A DNA stretch of 64,000 nucleotides from Oscheius dolichura. Lineage: Eukaryota > Nematoda > Chromadorea > Rhabditida > Rhabditidae. The translations under genes were made by a program, and so were the position numbers. The stretch's first letter is position 1, and each line of letters begins with the position of its first letter. Of this stretch, positions 1-11,400 are shown one piece after another. The stretch lies in the NCBI GenBank assembly GCA_932521035.1, contig OW051495.1, positions 6,386,001 through 6,450,000 of the forward strand, in the 5' to 3' direction. The notes beneath the pieces are model-generated. The model saw only the letters and a list, made by a program, of their open reading frames with translations, made no database searches and was not told the DNA's origin.

Positions 1-24
1 TGGGATCAGACAAAAAGTCGGAGA

Positions 25-1314
25 ATGGCATTGGACTCCCTGAAATTCCTGATCACCCTCTCGTATGGTATGTGCTCCATGGTGGCCTATGCCCTGGTCG
101 ACTACACCCTCCTTAAGAACTACAAGATATTCCAAGGCTCCTTCTTCCAGCTGTTTCTCTACCAATCCTTCTTCGTGCGTTTCTCCTGGTTGATATTCCA
201 TATACACCCTCTTCAGAACTGTCTGACATATTTCAATTCAATGGTCACCTTGAGACTGCCCCAGAACACGTGCCAGAACTGTACCCTGGCTCCAATATTC
301 TCTGGGAATGAGGTCCCCGGTCTCCAAATATTCCATACCATCCATTACCATATGGCGTTTCTACAATACTTATTCACTGCGGCCATCTCCGGTAATCGCT
401 TCTCCATGATGTTGTTCCCCTTCGGCTACGAGAAGGTAACCCGTCTAGTTCTTCTATCCCAATGGGAATAGTTCTGGAGACGGGCCCTTCTGCCTATTCT
501 CCTGGCCATCGTCCTCCTCCCATTCGTCGCCACCTGGCCGTTTCCCTTCAACAAGTCCGACTATCTTTATGTTCCCTCCAGCGATTGGTATGCCATCCGA
601 ACCACGGCGGTACGTATGATATATCTGTATCTTGTTCATTTTAGAGGGGTCATAATTAGGGGGATGTACCCTCGGGGGGCGAGGAACCAATTAACAGAAT
701 CAGTTATCAAGAAGGGGACATTCGCGAAATATCAAAGAACAGCCTATCTATTCTGACTAATCAGACACATTTTGAACTCTGAAAAGGAAGAAGAAAAAAA
801 ACTCTTTTAGGATCTCTCAGTCCTATATACGTATCTCCTGTCCCATATGATTATCACGACGTCACTGGGCACCTTCTTCAACGTGACTACTCTGGCTCTT
901 CTTATTTTTGTAGGTTTATTCTCGGATAGATGTCGACAAGTTCTAGAAGAGTCGGCAAAACAGAGCAAAGAAGTCCGAGCTGTACCTGATAATCCACAGC
1001 TTCGTGGGGTTTGCCATCGAAGTGTTCACTGCCTCCATTACGGTAGCCTCCTTCCCACCCCCACCCTAATTTACCGATTCCAGGTTCTGAATAAGTTGGC
1101 AGTCGGTCTGAACGAGAGCTGGTACATGCAGATCGGACAGCTGATGCTTCCCTTCGCCAGCGACGGCCTCACCCTCGTCCACCCCTTCCTCCTTATCATC
1201 TGCAGTTCCTCCCTGAGAAACTGTCTCAAATATCAGCTTACGGGGCAGTCGAACCGAGTGATCGAGCTGCACAGCGGAGGGAACACTGCTCCCGTCTCCA
1301 GAAACCCCCATTGA
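25..1314 (+). CDS. Srg-class serpentine chemoreceptor
   Basis: Predicted seven-transmembrane G-protein-coupled chemoreceptor of the nematode Srg class, expected in sensory neuron cilia. Five exons join in frame: 25-435, 471-609, 811-910, 948-1041 (approximate start) and 1084-1314, with introns of about 35, 201, 37 and 42 bp. The N-terminus has the Srg-like pattern of a Tyr-rich first membrane helix, an NRF motif after the third helix (GNRFSMMLFPFGYEK), then a Trp-containing fourth helix, and a long polar C-terminal tail. The start at 25 opens directly into the first helix, so nothing seems missing, although an upstream exon outside the window cannot be excluded. Family assignment rests on overall pattern, not on a search. 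Sra/Srab/Sre are alternatives. Confidence 0.8.
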
Positions 1315-1529
1315 CGACCAGTATCTCCCTTGTCTTGTGCATATCCCAATGCTGTCTTTCTTCCTTTGCCCATTAGATGGAATAAGTAAAGCGTAGCCGA
1401 TATTCTATAGAGCTGTGATCTTCTATCTGGGAGGGGCTTCCTTTGTCTTTCTTCTATTCTTTTCCATATCCATTCACACGGGATTAGTCGGAGAAGAGCC
1501 ATTCGTCTACAAGGCAAAGGCTCTTCGTC

Positions 1530-2010
1530 ATGAAATCGTCTCTCTATATCCTGGGTATTTTCCTTTCTGCCTGGCCCCAGTTCACACAGCAGCAGACATG
1601 TATGGAGATGTTACCTCATGCATGCCCGAAAATTATACTCCACAACTCCACGACTATAACAATTGCGAACACTAGTCCGGGAATACTTACGTGAGTTTGT
1701 GTCTTACAGACCAGTCACTACATCCATTTTCAGGGAAACCGAGAATGGTTACACATGTACCGCAGTACTTCCGAAAACAACTGGTCTCATAGGATTGCTA
1801 GAATTAAAACTAGCAGGCCCTGATGGCGAGCTCAAGACTACCAATAATCTCCCGTACACAGTGAATGTGACTTGTAATGAGGCCCTTGGCTACTACACCC
1901 TTGTCAATGAACCCACCGAACCAATTTTTCATCTTTGGTGTCTGTCTCTAACTGGTAGCCCTGGACCAATCAGTACTATTTTCAAAAATTACATGAAAAC
2001 GTATTATTAA
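1530..2010 (+). CDS. Small secreted Cys-containing protein, weakly C6/DUF281-like
   Basis: Two exons (1530-1690 and 1734-2010) separated by a 43-bp intron encode about 145 residues. The first 18-20 residues form a signal peptide (MKSSLYILGIFLSAW). The mature part has scattered cysteines in short contexts (QTCMEM, HACPK, YTCTAV, VTCNEA, LWCLS) and NxS/T glycosylation sites. The Cys pattern and the ending VTCNEA...LWC recall the nematode C6 (DUF281) extracellular domain, but the match is weak and no function follows from it. The ATG at 1530 was chosen because it starts the signal peptide. It lies about 215 bp after the Srg gene on the same strand. A double AATAAA overlaps the stop codon. Confidence 0.6.
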
Positions 2011-2018
2011 TAAATAAA
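2009..2018 (+). promoter_or_regulatory. Poly(A) signal of the secreted-protein gene
   Basis: Two overlapping AATAAA hexamers begin at 2009 and 2013, immediately at the stop codon. The 3' UTR would be only about 15-20 nt. Confidence 0.7.
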
Positions 2019-2497
2019 GATGAAGCAACGCGGTTGTGTAGGCGATAAGCTTTATGAAACAAAAGAGTGAAATAAAAAACAAATAAGATAAATAGAATGA
2101 AAGGGGTCTTCTTGTTCTTCTTTAAAATCGGCTAATTCCCGCATTAATGAACTACAAAATATGTGAAATATAAGCCGGGGTGGGCAATCATAGGAATACT
2201 GTGGGCGGGGGAAATACTCGCAAAGCAGACGCTCCTCTTACGTGGGGGAATGAGACCCTTCGGTTTTTAGAGCAAGGGGGAAGCTCGTAATTGGAACAAC
2301 GTAAATATGAAGGGATTAGAATACGGGGGAGGGGACAAATAACATATAGATAGATAGATATTAAAGCATAACAAGGGACTAGCTGACGGCTGACTAGGCT
2401 ACACGGCTGCACAGTCCACGATAAACCGGGAGGGGCAGGGGGATGAGACTGAAATGGAATTATAAGTAGGGAGAAGAGAGACAGGACTCACTCAATA
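2019..2497. other. Convergent 3' intergenic region
   Basis: This stretch lies between the ends of the secreted-protein gene (+) and unc-44 (-). It contains a short GATA microsatellite near 2346-2359. I see no AATAAA for unc-44 on the minus strand here, so unc-44 probably uses a variant poly(A) signal. Nothing else is recognised. Confidence 0.5.
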
Positions 2498-5400
2498 TCA
2501 CTCGGAATGGGGTGGCTGTCGTTTGAACAGGGTACGGGTCACGTTGCCCTGTGCGTCGACAGTATCAATCGGCTGCTCCAGGGGCAGCTGGTTCAGGCGC
2601 TCTTGGCTCTCAGTGCCTGTGAATTCCACATGGCTCATCACCGGATCAACTACCTAAAAGAGGAATTGCTTATTCTAGTCGAAGGAACAGGTACTTACAC
2701 GAGTCTCAACTCGGCGGGAGATCGTCTGGACGGAGCCATCTGGCGCGATGGTGGTTGTCTCGAAGGTGGTCAGGGTGGTCGGGTAGGAGCGGAGCATGGA
2801 TTCCATCTCTCCTCCAAGGGAATCCTGAACCCCTTGGTCTCTCTCGGTATAAGAGCCTCCCACCTTATCGTCGTCGTCGTGTTCCTGGTAGGTGCCGACG
2901 GTGTCTCCACTCAGCAGTCCGTGGGTCTCTTGGCTCGTCTGGTCTTGGCTGGATGCTTCGAGGAGGGAGTCCTTGTCCATCGGGATGTTCTCCAAGGAAT
3001 CGCGGGCACTGCCCATCCTGGGCACGACGTCGTACTCCGTCAGAGAGTCGGCCATGATGTCGGTTTGCGGCTTCTGTTGGAACGAGGGCTCGAGAGAGTC
3101 GGTGCTGGTCTCCAAGATGGCAATATTTGAGATGACATCCCTCTCCAAGGAGTCACTGGGAGACAGGGCCTGCGGTGTGCCGGCTCGCATATCTTCCTCG
3201 TTCACTGGACGAGACTTGATCTCCGTCTCGGAGAAGGCCTCGTCCTCGTCGTCGTCTCGGATGCTCATGTCTTCCGCCTCGGACTCTTCTTTCACCACGG
3301 ACAACATCATCTCATCCTGGGGTGACTGGTTGGCTTGGTGGGTCATCTCCTGTTCGAGTCGCTCGAATTCAGCCAAAGAACTCATAGATCCTTCCATCGA
3401 ACGGGGTCTTCCCGCCGTGTACAGTTCAATCTCACTGGCTGTCAGACTGCTGTCTCCCTTGCTCGCTACCAGTTGCTCCAGGCGCTCAAATTCCTGTAGA
3501 CTGGTCAGGGAGACGTTGTCACTGGAGACGTGCTTGTACTTGGCCAAGCTGGCGGGAGCTCCAATGGATGAGTTGCCGCTGCCGCCGTTCAGTGAGTCAC
3601 CGTCTTCTGGCTCCTCCTCGACGGTTTCCAGTTCTCCCTGCTCGTCTCCTTCCCGCTGGTACATCACAAATCCTTCCTCTGTCTCCAACTCCTGATGTTC
3701 AATGTGGGGGCTCTCGAGATGGGGAGAGAGGTTGGTTTGTTCGGGTGAGAGATCCTGGCTCTTGGGGGATTCCTTTTCTTCTGGCTCTGTCGGCTCTTCG
3801 GGGGCCTTTATGCTAGACCCACTGGATCGTCTTCCAGTACTTTTGACGGACGCCTTGTCCAAAGAGTCGGACGACCCGGCGTGTGATACAAATGTAGATG
3901 GCAGTTGTTCATCAATTATTGACTGATCGTCCTTTTCCTGTTCCTTGTGGATTACGGTATCGGCATGGGAGACTTCGGAGGAGACATCCGAGGAGTGCCG
4001 TGTGTATCTGGCAGACTCGTCGGATACATCCGAGGTGGATGGTGTTTCCGGCACATCGATGGATATATCAGTTTCCAGATCTTTCGAACGGTTTCTGGCT
4101 ACGAACACGAAGGCTCCTTCCTCATCATCTGGTGTCTGTTGTTTCCTCGGTGGTACCGGCGAGATAGGTCTTCCAGGATCCATGTGGGGGGCCAACAGAA
4201 CTCCGCTCGGACTTGTGACCATGCCCTCGTCAGTCTCGTCCTCTTCTTCGATGGTAATTTGAAGGGCGACATCGGGTGTGCTTCTGGCGGTCTCATCGTC
4301 CAGTGTGAAAGAGCGGATTGACGAGAGGACTGGTTGCTGTTCTTTGTCTAAGTCAGCGACGAATTGTCTGTCAGAGTCGACAGGAGAAAGGGCCGCTTGA
4401 GGAGTGGTGGTTCCCTCTGTCCTCTCTTCCATTTCACTCAGTCTGCTGGGTGCTTCGCTTGTGGCCGTGGTGTATTCCGAATCCTGGCTGGTCCACCCTT
4501 GGGCTGTCTCGAAGGTGTCCTCCTGGGAGGTGACACATGTATCGTACTGGTCGTCCTTCGACTTTTCGGTGGCTGTGTAGAAGTAGTCAGAAGAGGTCTT
4601 TCCTCCGTCGTGTTCCTCCAGTACGGTCTCAATGACTTCATCCACCAGACGAGCGGCTGTCTCGTTGATCGGGTCGGGTTCTTCGCTCTCTCCCTCCGAC
4701 TCATGGATGACATCCAGCTCCTCCTCCCTGACCATTGGCAACATCTCGCTCTTCTGTCCTGCTAGAATATCCAGCTTCTCCTGGAGATCACTCTGGTAGT
4801 CGACTTCCGGCTCCATGGCTACTTCATTCATCGACTCCTGGGCCACCAAACGGCGGGCACTGGCAGGAGAAGACGTCGACGCGGGGCTGATGGCCTGGAT
4901 GACGTCTGCTCCGGCATCCTCGATGACCCGGTCCGTCAGCTGGGCGGAGAACTCCTCGACAACTTGTCCGGTACTGTCGTAGACCTTCCACTCATCATCG
5001 CCAGCAATCAATCTTGACTCATCTCGATCAGATGATGGACTTTCCTCGGATTGCTTTTCCGGCGACTGAAGGTGGTCAGGCTCCTCCTCGAATCTCATAC
5101 GGGTCACGTTCTCCAACGCCAATTCTTCCAGCTCATGCAGGTGGCTTTCTCTCTGGGATCGCGGTGTCAGGTCTTCGGCAGCCTCGATGACAGCTCCGGC
5201 TGTGGCCTCCTCAACCACGTCGGTGACGAAATGGCTGATCTCCATCTTCGACTCGGGCGATAGTCTCTCTTCCAGGTACTCTTCTTCTGGCTTGAATTCT
5301 GCTTCTCTTTCATAATCTGATGGCCTCCACTCCTTGTGGGGGAATTCCTTTGCCTCTGACGGGGACTCTTCAAAATGGGTAGCGGTGGTCACAGGACTGG

Positions 5401-8400
5401 AGGGTTGAATCATTTTCAGACTTTCCTCATGTGTCTTATCAAAATCTCCGGCAGCTGAGGAAGGACTTCTAACAGGGGAAGCAAGCTCGTGCCGCTCTTC
5501 GAAGTGAGCTTCTCTGCTTTCGATGACATGTTCGGGTTCCTCATGGTGCTCTCTATCAGATGGCTCTTCAAAGCGGTGTTCCTCTCTGATCGGGCTTTCC
5601 TTCATCAGATGCTCTTCTCTCTGTTCTCCCTCCTCGTCACTGTCACCCTTCAGTTTGTCATAGGCAGCGGCGGCTCCAACAGCGGCCAATGCGACTGGAG
5701 CAGCCACAATTCCAGCGGCCACCATTCCAACACCCTTGGCGAATCCAAGCAGTTTGTCCTTGGTGCTTTCGCCTTCATCCTCTTCTTCAGCTGGATAGTG
5801 CTGTTCCTCTGTATGACTTGTTTCCAGATGTCGTGGAACTATTTCGAGGTAGAGATGCTCCTCTTCGTGATGGACATGTTGGTCTTTCTGTTCCGGCTCG
5901 TCATAGCCAACATGGTGACCGGCGGGCATTTCACGTTGCAACTCTTCTTCATGGTAGGCTTCAGATGGTGGAAGATGTCTAGCTGGACTTGCGGGCGCAC
6001 TGATGACCAGTCCTGTGGTGATGGGTTCTCCCGAAGCGGTGTAACCGGAGACTACTGGAGCAGTGAGATAGTCGTTATCCTCTTGTGCGGGCTCTTTGTT
6101 CCCTCCGGCAAAGTGTCCCTCCGATGGAAGAACAGAGCTGGGCTCCGCCACCTGGTAGAGTTGTTGCTCTTCAGGAATGGGCTCTCTATGGACTTGTTCC
6201 TCAATAAGGGCTGGTTCCTTCTCTTGTTCTCCACGGTCTTCTCTCTGCCCATACTCATAATCAGACTTCTCACTCGTCGGTGTTTCTTCTTGAGGCTCTT
6301 CTTCGAAATATGTTGTGGTTGTTGTCATTGTAGTCGTCTCCATCAGATGCTGAGGGGCGTAGCCTGTTTCCTGCTCAGGGTAGAATTCTTTTCCCTCTTC
6401 TGCTACAGGAGACAATTCGGATGGCTCTTCATAGAAGTGACTTTCTCTCGTGATGGTCGTTATTTCGGTTACTTGACGGGGTTCGTGGAGATCTTCTTCA
6501 ATCTCGTAAGCATGGCTCATCTCTTCTGGAGTCTCTCCGAATTGCTTCTCACTGGCAGGACTCTCTCCTGTTGGGTATTCCTGTCCGGTTTGATCATCTG
6601 GCTCGTAGTGAGTCTCCGTTGTTGTGGTGGTTGTTTCGATGAGATGTGGTCGTTCTGTTGTTTCCTCATGAGCAGATTCAGCAGACGTTGATGCTTCTCC
6701 AAGAGCTCTCTTCTCTTCCTCTGTGAGTTCTTCAGGATAGCCATAGATTTCTCTGGTAGTCGTTGTGGTTGTTATTTCATGTCGAGACGGGTGGACTTGT
6801 TCCTCAGTCACTAGTTCTTCCGGCTCGTAAATTCTCTCTGTGGTGACGGTAGTTGTCTCGATAACACGATCAGCTGGTGATTCCTCCCCGCTTCCGACTG
6901 GAGAGAAGGGTTCATCCTCCACCAGTTCGCGAGTGGTTGTAGTGATCTCCGAGATATGAGGCTGATTCTCCTCATCATAGTATGTTTCAGTAGTGGTTAC
7001 CGTGGTCTCAACCACGTGATGTGGCTTCTCTTCGAGTTGTTCCTCATGCGTGAACTTTTCGCTGGCAGTTGGTGAGGCCAGTTGTGGGTGCTCTTCGAAG
7101 GCGGCTTCTCTGCTCTCTATCACATATTCTGGCTCTTTTTCCGAAACAGGAGATTCCAAATGGGAAGGTTCTTTCAGCTCTTCTTCAAACTGGTGCCCTT
7201 CTTTTACCGGGGAAGCAGTCTCCAGGTGCTCTTCATATGTCCTGCTTTCATCCACATGCTTCAGTGCTTCTTCGTGGTGTTCAGCTGGGGATGGACTTGT
7301 GGCGGGAGAAGCCAGCTCGTGTCGCTCTCCGAAATGTGCCTCTCTGCTTTCGATCACATGTTCGGGTTCTTCTTCTCTATGGATGCCCGCTTCCTCGAAG
7401 CGGTGCTCTTCCTTTGCAGGTGAGACGGTCTCATGTTGCTCTCCACCAGACGGCTCTTCGAAGTGATGTTCCTCTCTGAGCGGGCTCTCTTTCATTAGAT
7501 GTTCTTCTCGTGTCTCCCTTTCCTTCTCATCATCTCCTTTCAGTTTGTCGTAAGCAGCTACGGCCCCAACAGCAGCCAAAGCAACGGGAGCAGCGACAAT
7601 TCCGGCAGCAACCTTTCCAGCTCCTTTCATGAATCCGAGGAATTTATCCTTGGTGCTCTCTTCGTCTCCTTCCTCTTCGGGCTGGTAATGAGGCTCCTCT
7701 TCATAGCTCGTTTCAATACGCCTTGGAGATGTTTCGTAAGAAAGATCTTCTTCTGTACGATGTTCCCCTTGAGAGCCGTCTTCAGCTCCTTCCTTCAGTT
7801 TAGGAGGTTGTCCTTCATCATGTGAATGTCTCCGGATGGCTCCTTCCCGGTGAACTCCTTCCAAGTGGCGATGATCTTGTTCTTGGTGTGTTTCTCTCTC
7901 CGTTAGATGTTCCGGTTTTTCATAATGGATGTAACCTTCTTCGTCTTCGGTGGTTCGCAGAGGTTCATGTTGATAGCCTTCTTCTTCCTTATGGGTAACT
8001 GCCTCAGCATCGAATGGTCTATCAGAGTGTCCTTCTTCTGATATATCATGAATAATTCGGGAGTCACTAGAAGCTGGAGTAGAGGCTCTGTCCTGTTCTT
8101 CCTTCTCTTTTTCGTAATATTCAGCCGTCTTCAACTGGCCATCGTCTTCCTTCTCCAGTTCATCCCTTCTCATCAGAGGCGACGTTCTCAATTCCTCCGG
8201 TTCATGGACAGTATCTGTCGTTCCCTCTTCCTCATAAGCAACAGACTCAATGACATGGTCTTCCTCCTCTTCCGGCTGTTCTGCTCTGCTATCGATTCGG
8301 ATCTGCTCTTCATAGTGGCTTGGGTGGTAGTCAGTAGACGAGATGATGTGTTTCTCTTCTTCTGGGACATCTTCCTCCTCCTCTTCGTCTGCTACCGTAT

Positions 8401-11400
8401 CCACTTTGATGGTTGTCGCGGGAGCTTGGGAAAGGTCTTCATACGGCTCCGACTCGATAACATGTTTCTCCTTTTCCACTGCATGAGTTTCCATGACGTC
8501 CAAAGGAAGATGAGCCTGGGTAGATACTTCATACTCTTCAGATGGAATGACGTGTTCCTTCTCTTCCGTCTGTGGCTCCTCCGCCTTTCTGGCAGTCTCC
8601 GGGCTGGCCAGCGGGCTCTCTTCCGAGTCACTCTCCTGTCCCTTGAAGGTGTATACCCTCTCTTCATGGTCGTGCATGACTTCTTCTCCTTGAATATCCT
8701 TCTGGTCCCTGTGTGTCAATGCATCGTAAGCCGAAGATGCTCCTTTTGCAGCGAGGGCGACAGGGGTAACAACAGCTTTCTTGGCCAATCCAATGATCTT
8801 GCTTCCCAGTCCCTTCTTCTTTTTGGTTGGAGAGGTGGCTTCTTCGTCGCTTTCCTCTGCCGACTCCAGTCCTTGTTGATAGTCTTCGGCTTCCTCGAAC
8901 TGTCTCTCTTTCACGACCGGTGACATTGGCTCTTCGTATTGCGCCTCGGCGGCATAAGGCTCAGACTCAATTACATGCTCTGCGGGTGGGAGTTCTTCAA
9001 CCTCTGGCTCATCGTAGAAGACTTCCCTCTTGGTGATTGTCTCCTCGGTCACAACAGGAACAGTCTCCTCGTGTCCTGGTGTTTCTCCATGGAAGAGGGC
9101 CTCCTGGCTGGCATGTGGGGAGTCAGCCTCTTCAAAGGTCGTCTTTCTGACTGTTGTCGCCGATTCAACAACATGATGTGGTTTATCCTCTTCTGTAGGA
9201 GACGGCTCGTCAAAGTAGGTCTCCTTTGTGACAGTCGTCGTCTCCACAATGTGATGAGGTTCCAATTGCTCTGCTGACTCCGATCGGCCTGGTTCATGTA
9301 TAGACCCTTGTTCACTGGCCACGGGAGACGACTCATCGAAATAGGTCTCCTTGACAGTGGTCGTTGTCTCGACAACGTGGCTCGGTCTGCCCCCTTCCTG
9401 TTCAACCACACTGCCTGTTTCATCACCCTCTTTTTCGAGTTCGCTTTCTTCTGTTTCTGGCTCCTCGTAGAATATCTCCGTCGTGACAGTTGTTGTTTCC
9501 CTCACATGGTGTAGTCGACCATCGTGTTCCTCGGCCTCGTGGCCTTCTTTTTCCTCTTCAACAGGGCTGGGCTCATCATAGAACGATTCCTTGGTGGTGG
9601 CAACTGTTTCGACTACTCGTGTTCCATGAAGCTGTTCTTCCTCTTCGAGGGTCTCCTCTGGGTAGTATTCCCTCTGAGTTGTGAATGTCTCAACAACACG
9701 GTGCAGATCCTCCTCGTCTTTGTGTTCTCCTTCTTCAGTCTTCTGTTCTTCTTCGAATGGAGACCTCTCTTCAGTTTCCTCCCATGGTTGCCGCTTACTG
9801 ACAACAGGAGAAGATGGCTCTTCCACCTTCTGCTCGATGTCTTCTGTCGACTCAATCACATGTGGTTCATCAGCTGGGCTTTCTTTCTCTTCAGTAAATT
9901 GAAATTCTTCAGACATGAGTTCTTCCGGCTCGATGGTTCGTTCTGTGGTCGTCGTCATGGTTTCGACAACGCGATCAACAGGCGACTCCTCTCCGCTTCT
10001 GCCTTCTGACCCTTCCTCTACCAGTTCCCGAGTTGTCGTCCTGGTCTCCTTCACATGAGGTTGGTGTTCCTCGTCATAGTATGTTTCAGTAGTGGTAACT
10101 ATGGTTTCAACCACGTGATGTGGCTTCTCTTCGAGTTGTTCTTCTTCGTTGAAACTTTCGCTGCCAGTGGGGGAGGCCAGTTCTGGACGCTCTTCGAAGG
10201 CGGCTTCTCTGCTCTCTATCACATATTCTGTCTCCTTTTCACTCGCGGCAGGCGATGCCAAATCATGGGCAGGTTCCTTTGGCTCTCCTTCGAACTGATG
10301 TTCTTCTTTCAACGGAGAAGCTGATTCCCTTCTTTCCTCATGTGTCTTATCAAAGTCTCCGGCAGCTGAGGAAGGACCTCTAGCAGGGGAGGCAAGCTCG
10401 TACCGATCTTCGAAGTGAGCTTCTCTGCTTTCGATGACATGTTCGGGTTCCTCATGGTGCTCTCTATCAGATGGCTCTTCAAAGCGGTGTTCCTCTCTGA
10501 TCGGGCTTTCCTTCATCAGATGCTCTTCTCTCTGTTCTCCCTCCTCGTCACTGTCACCCTTCAGTTTGTCATAGGCAGCGGCGGCTCCAACAGCGGCCAA
10601 TGCGACTGGAGCAGCCACAATTCCAGCGGCCACCATTCCAACACCCTTGGCGAATCCAAGCAGTTTGTCCTTGGTGCTTTCGCCTTCATCCTCTTCTTCA
10701 GCTGGGTAATGATGTTCCTCTGTTCTTTCCACTGGTCTGTGGCGTAGCTCTTCCTCGTGATGGTAGTGTTCCTCGGAGACAGGTGATGGTTCCTCCGGAT
10801 GGCTTTCCCTTGTAGTGACAGTTGTTTCCACTACGCGAAGTGGCTCGTGGTGTTCCGGCCCAGTATGTTCAGACTTCTCTGGCTGCTCGAGGAAGTCTCT
10901 CTCAGTGGTGGTCATCTCCTGGAGATGGTGTGGTATTTCCGTTTTCTCCTCCAAATTGAGGGACTCTTCAGCCGGCGATGGCTCGTCATAATATTCCCTG
11001 ACAGTAGTAGTTGTCTCGGTAACATGTTGTGGTTCTTCACGTTCCTCTTCATGAGCTGGTTTATGTTTCAAAGCCTTCTCAAGGTCGAACTCCTCATCAC
11101 TGGGAATAGGAGACTCTCTGCTGCTGTGTCTGTCGTAGAAGATCTCTTTCACAGTGGTTGTGGTCTCTGTCCTCCTATGATGCGCACTCGGCGACTCGGC
11201 CATATCTTCTAATCCTGTAGGTTCATCATGGTATTCCGTCTTCGTGAATATCTCCACTTCTCTGTTGTTGTCATGGTGAGGAATTTCTCCTTCCTTATCA
11301 CTCTCCACGGGGGAATCATGGAATGTGGTGTCCCTCGTGGTGGTGGTTGTCTCCACAAAGTGAGGGTGCTCGCCCTCCTCGATATGTTCCTCCTCCTTCT

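Noticed and set aside
1415-1675. Open frame with a hydrophobic start before the small secreted-protein gene
   Set aside because: It begins with GTG, runs in another frame than the well-supported signal peptide at 1530, and cannot be spliced into it sensibly.
2507-3695. Plus-strand open frames opposite the C-terminal part of unc-44
   Set aside because: They mirror the coding strand and have no start context, domain or splice structure of their own.
5489-6691. 400-codon open frame on the plus strand inside the giant unc-44 exon
   Set aside because: It is the antisense of the acidic repeat coding sequence. GAA/GAG/TCC-rich codons read backwards avoid stops, and the same antisense peptide recurs at each repeat copy.
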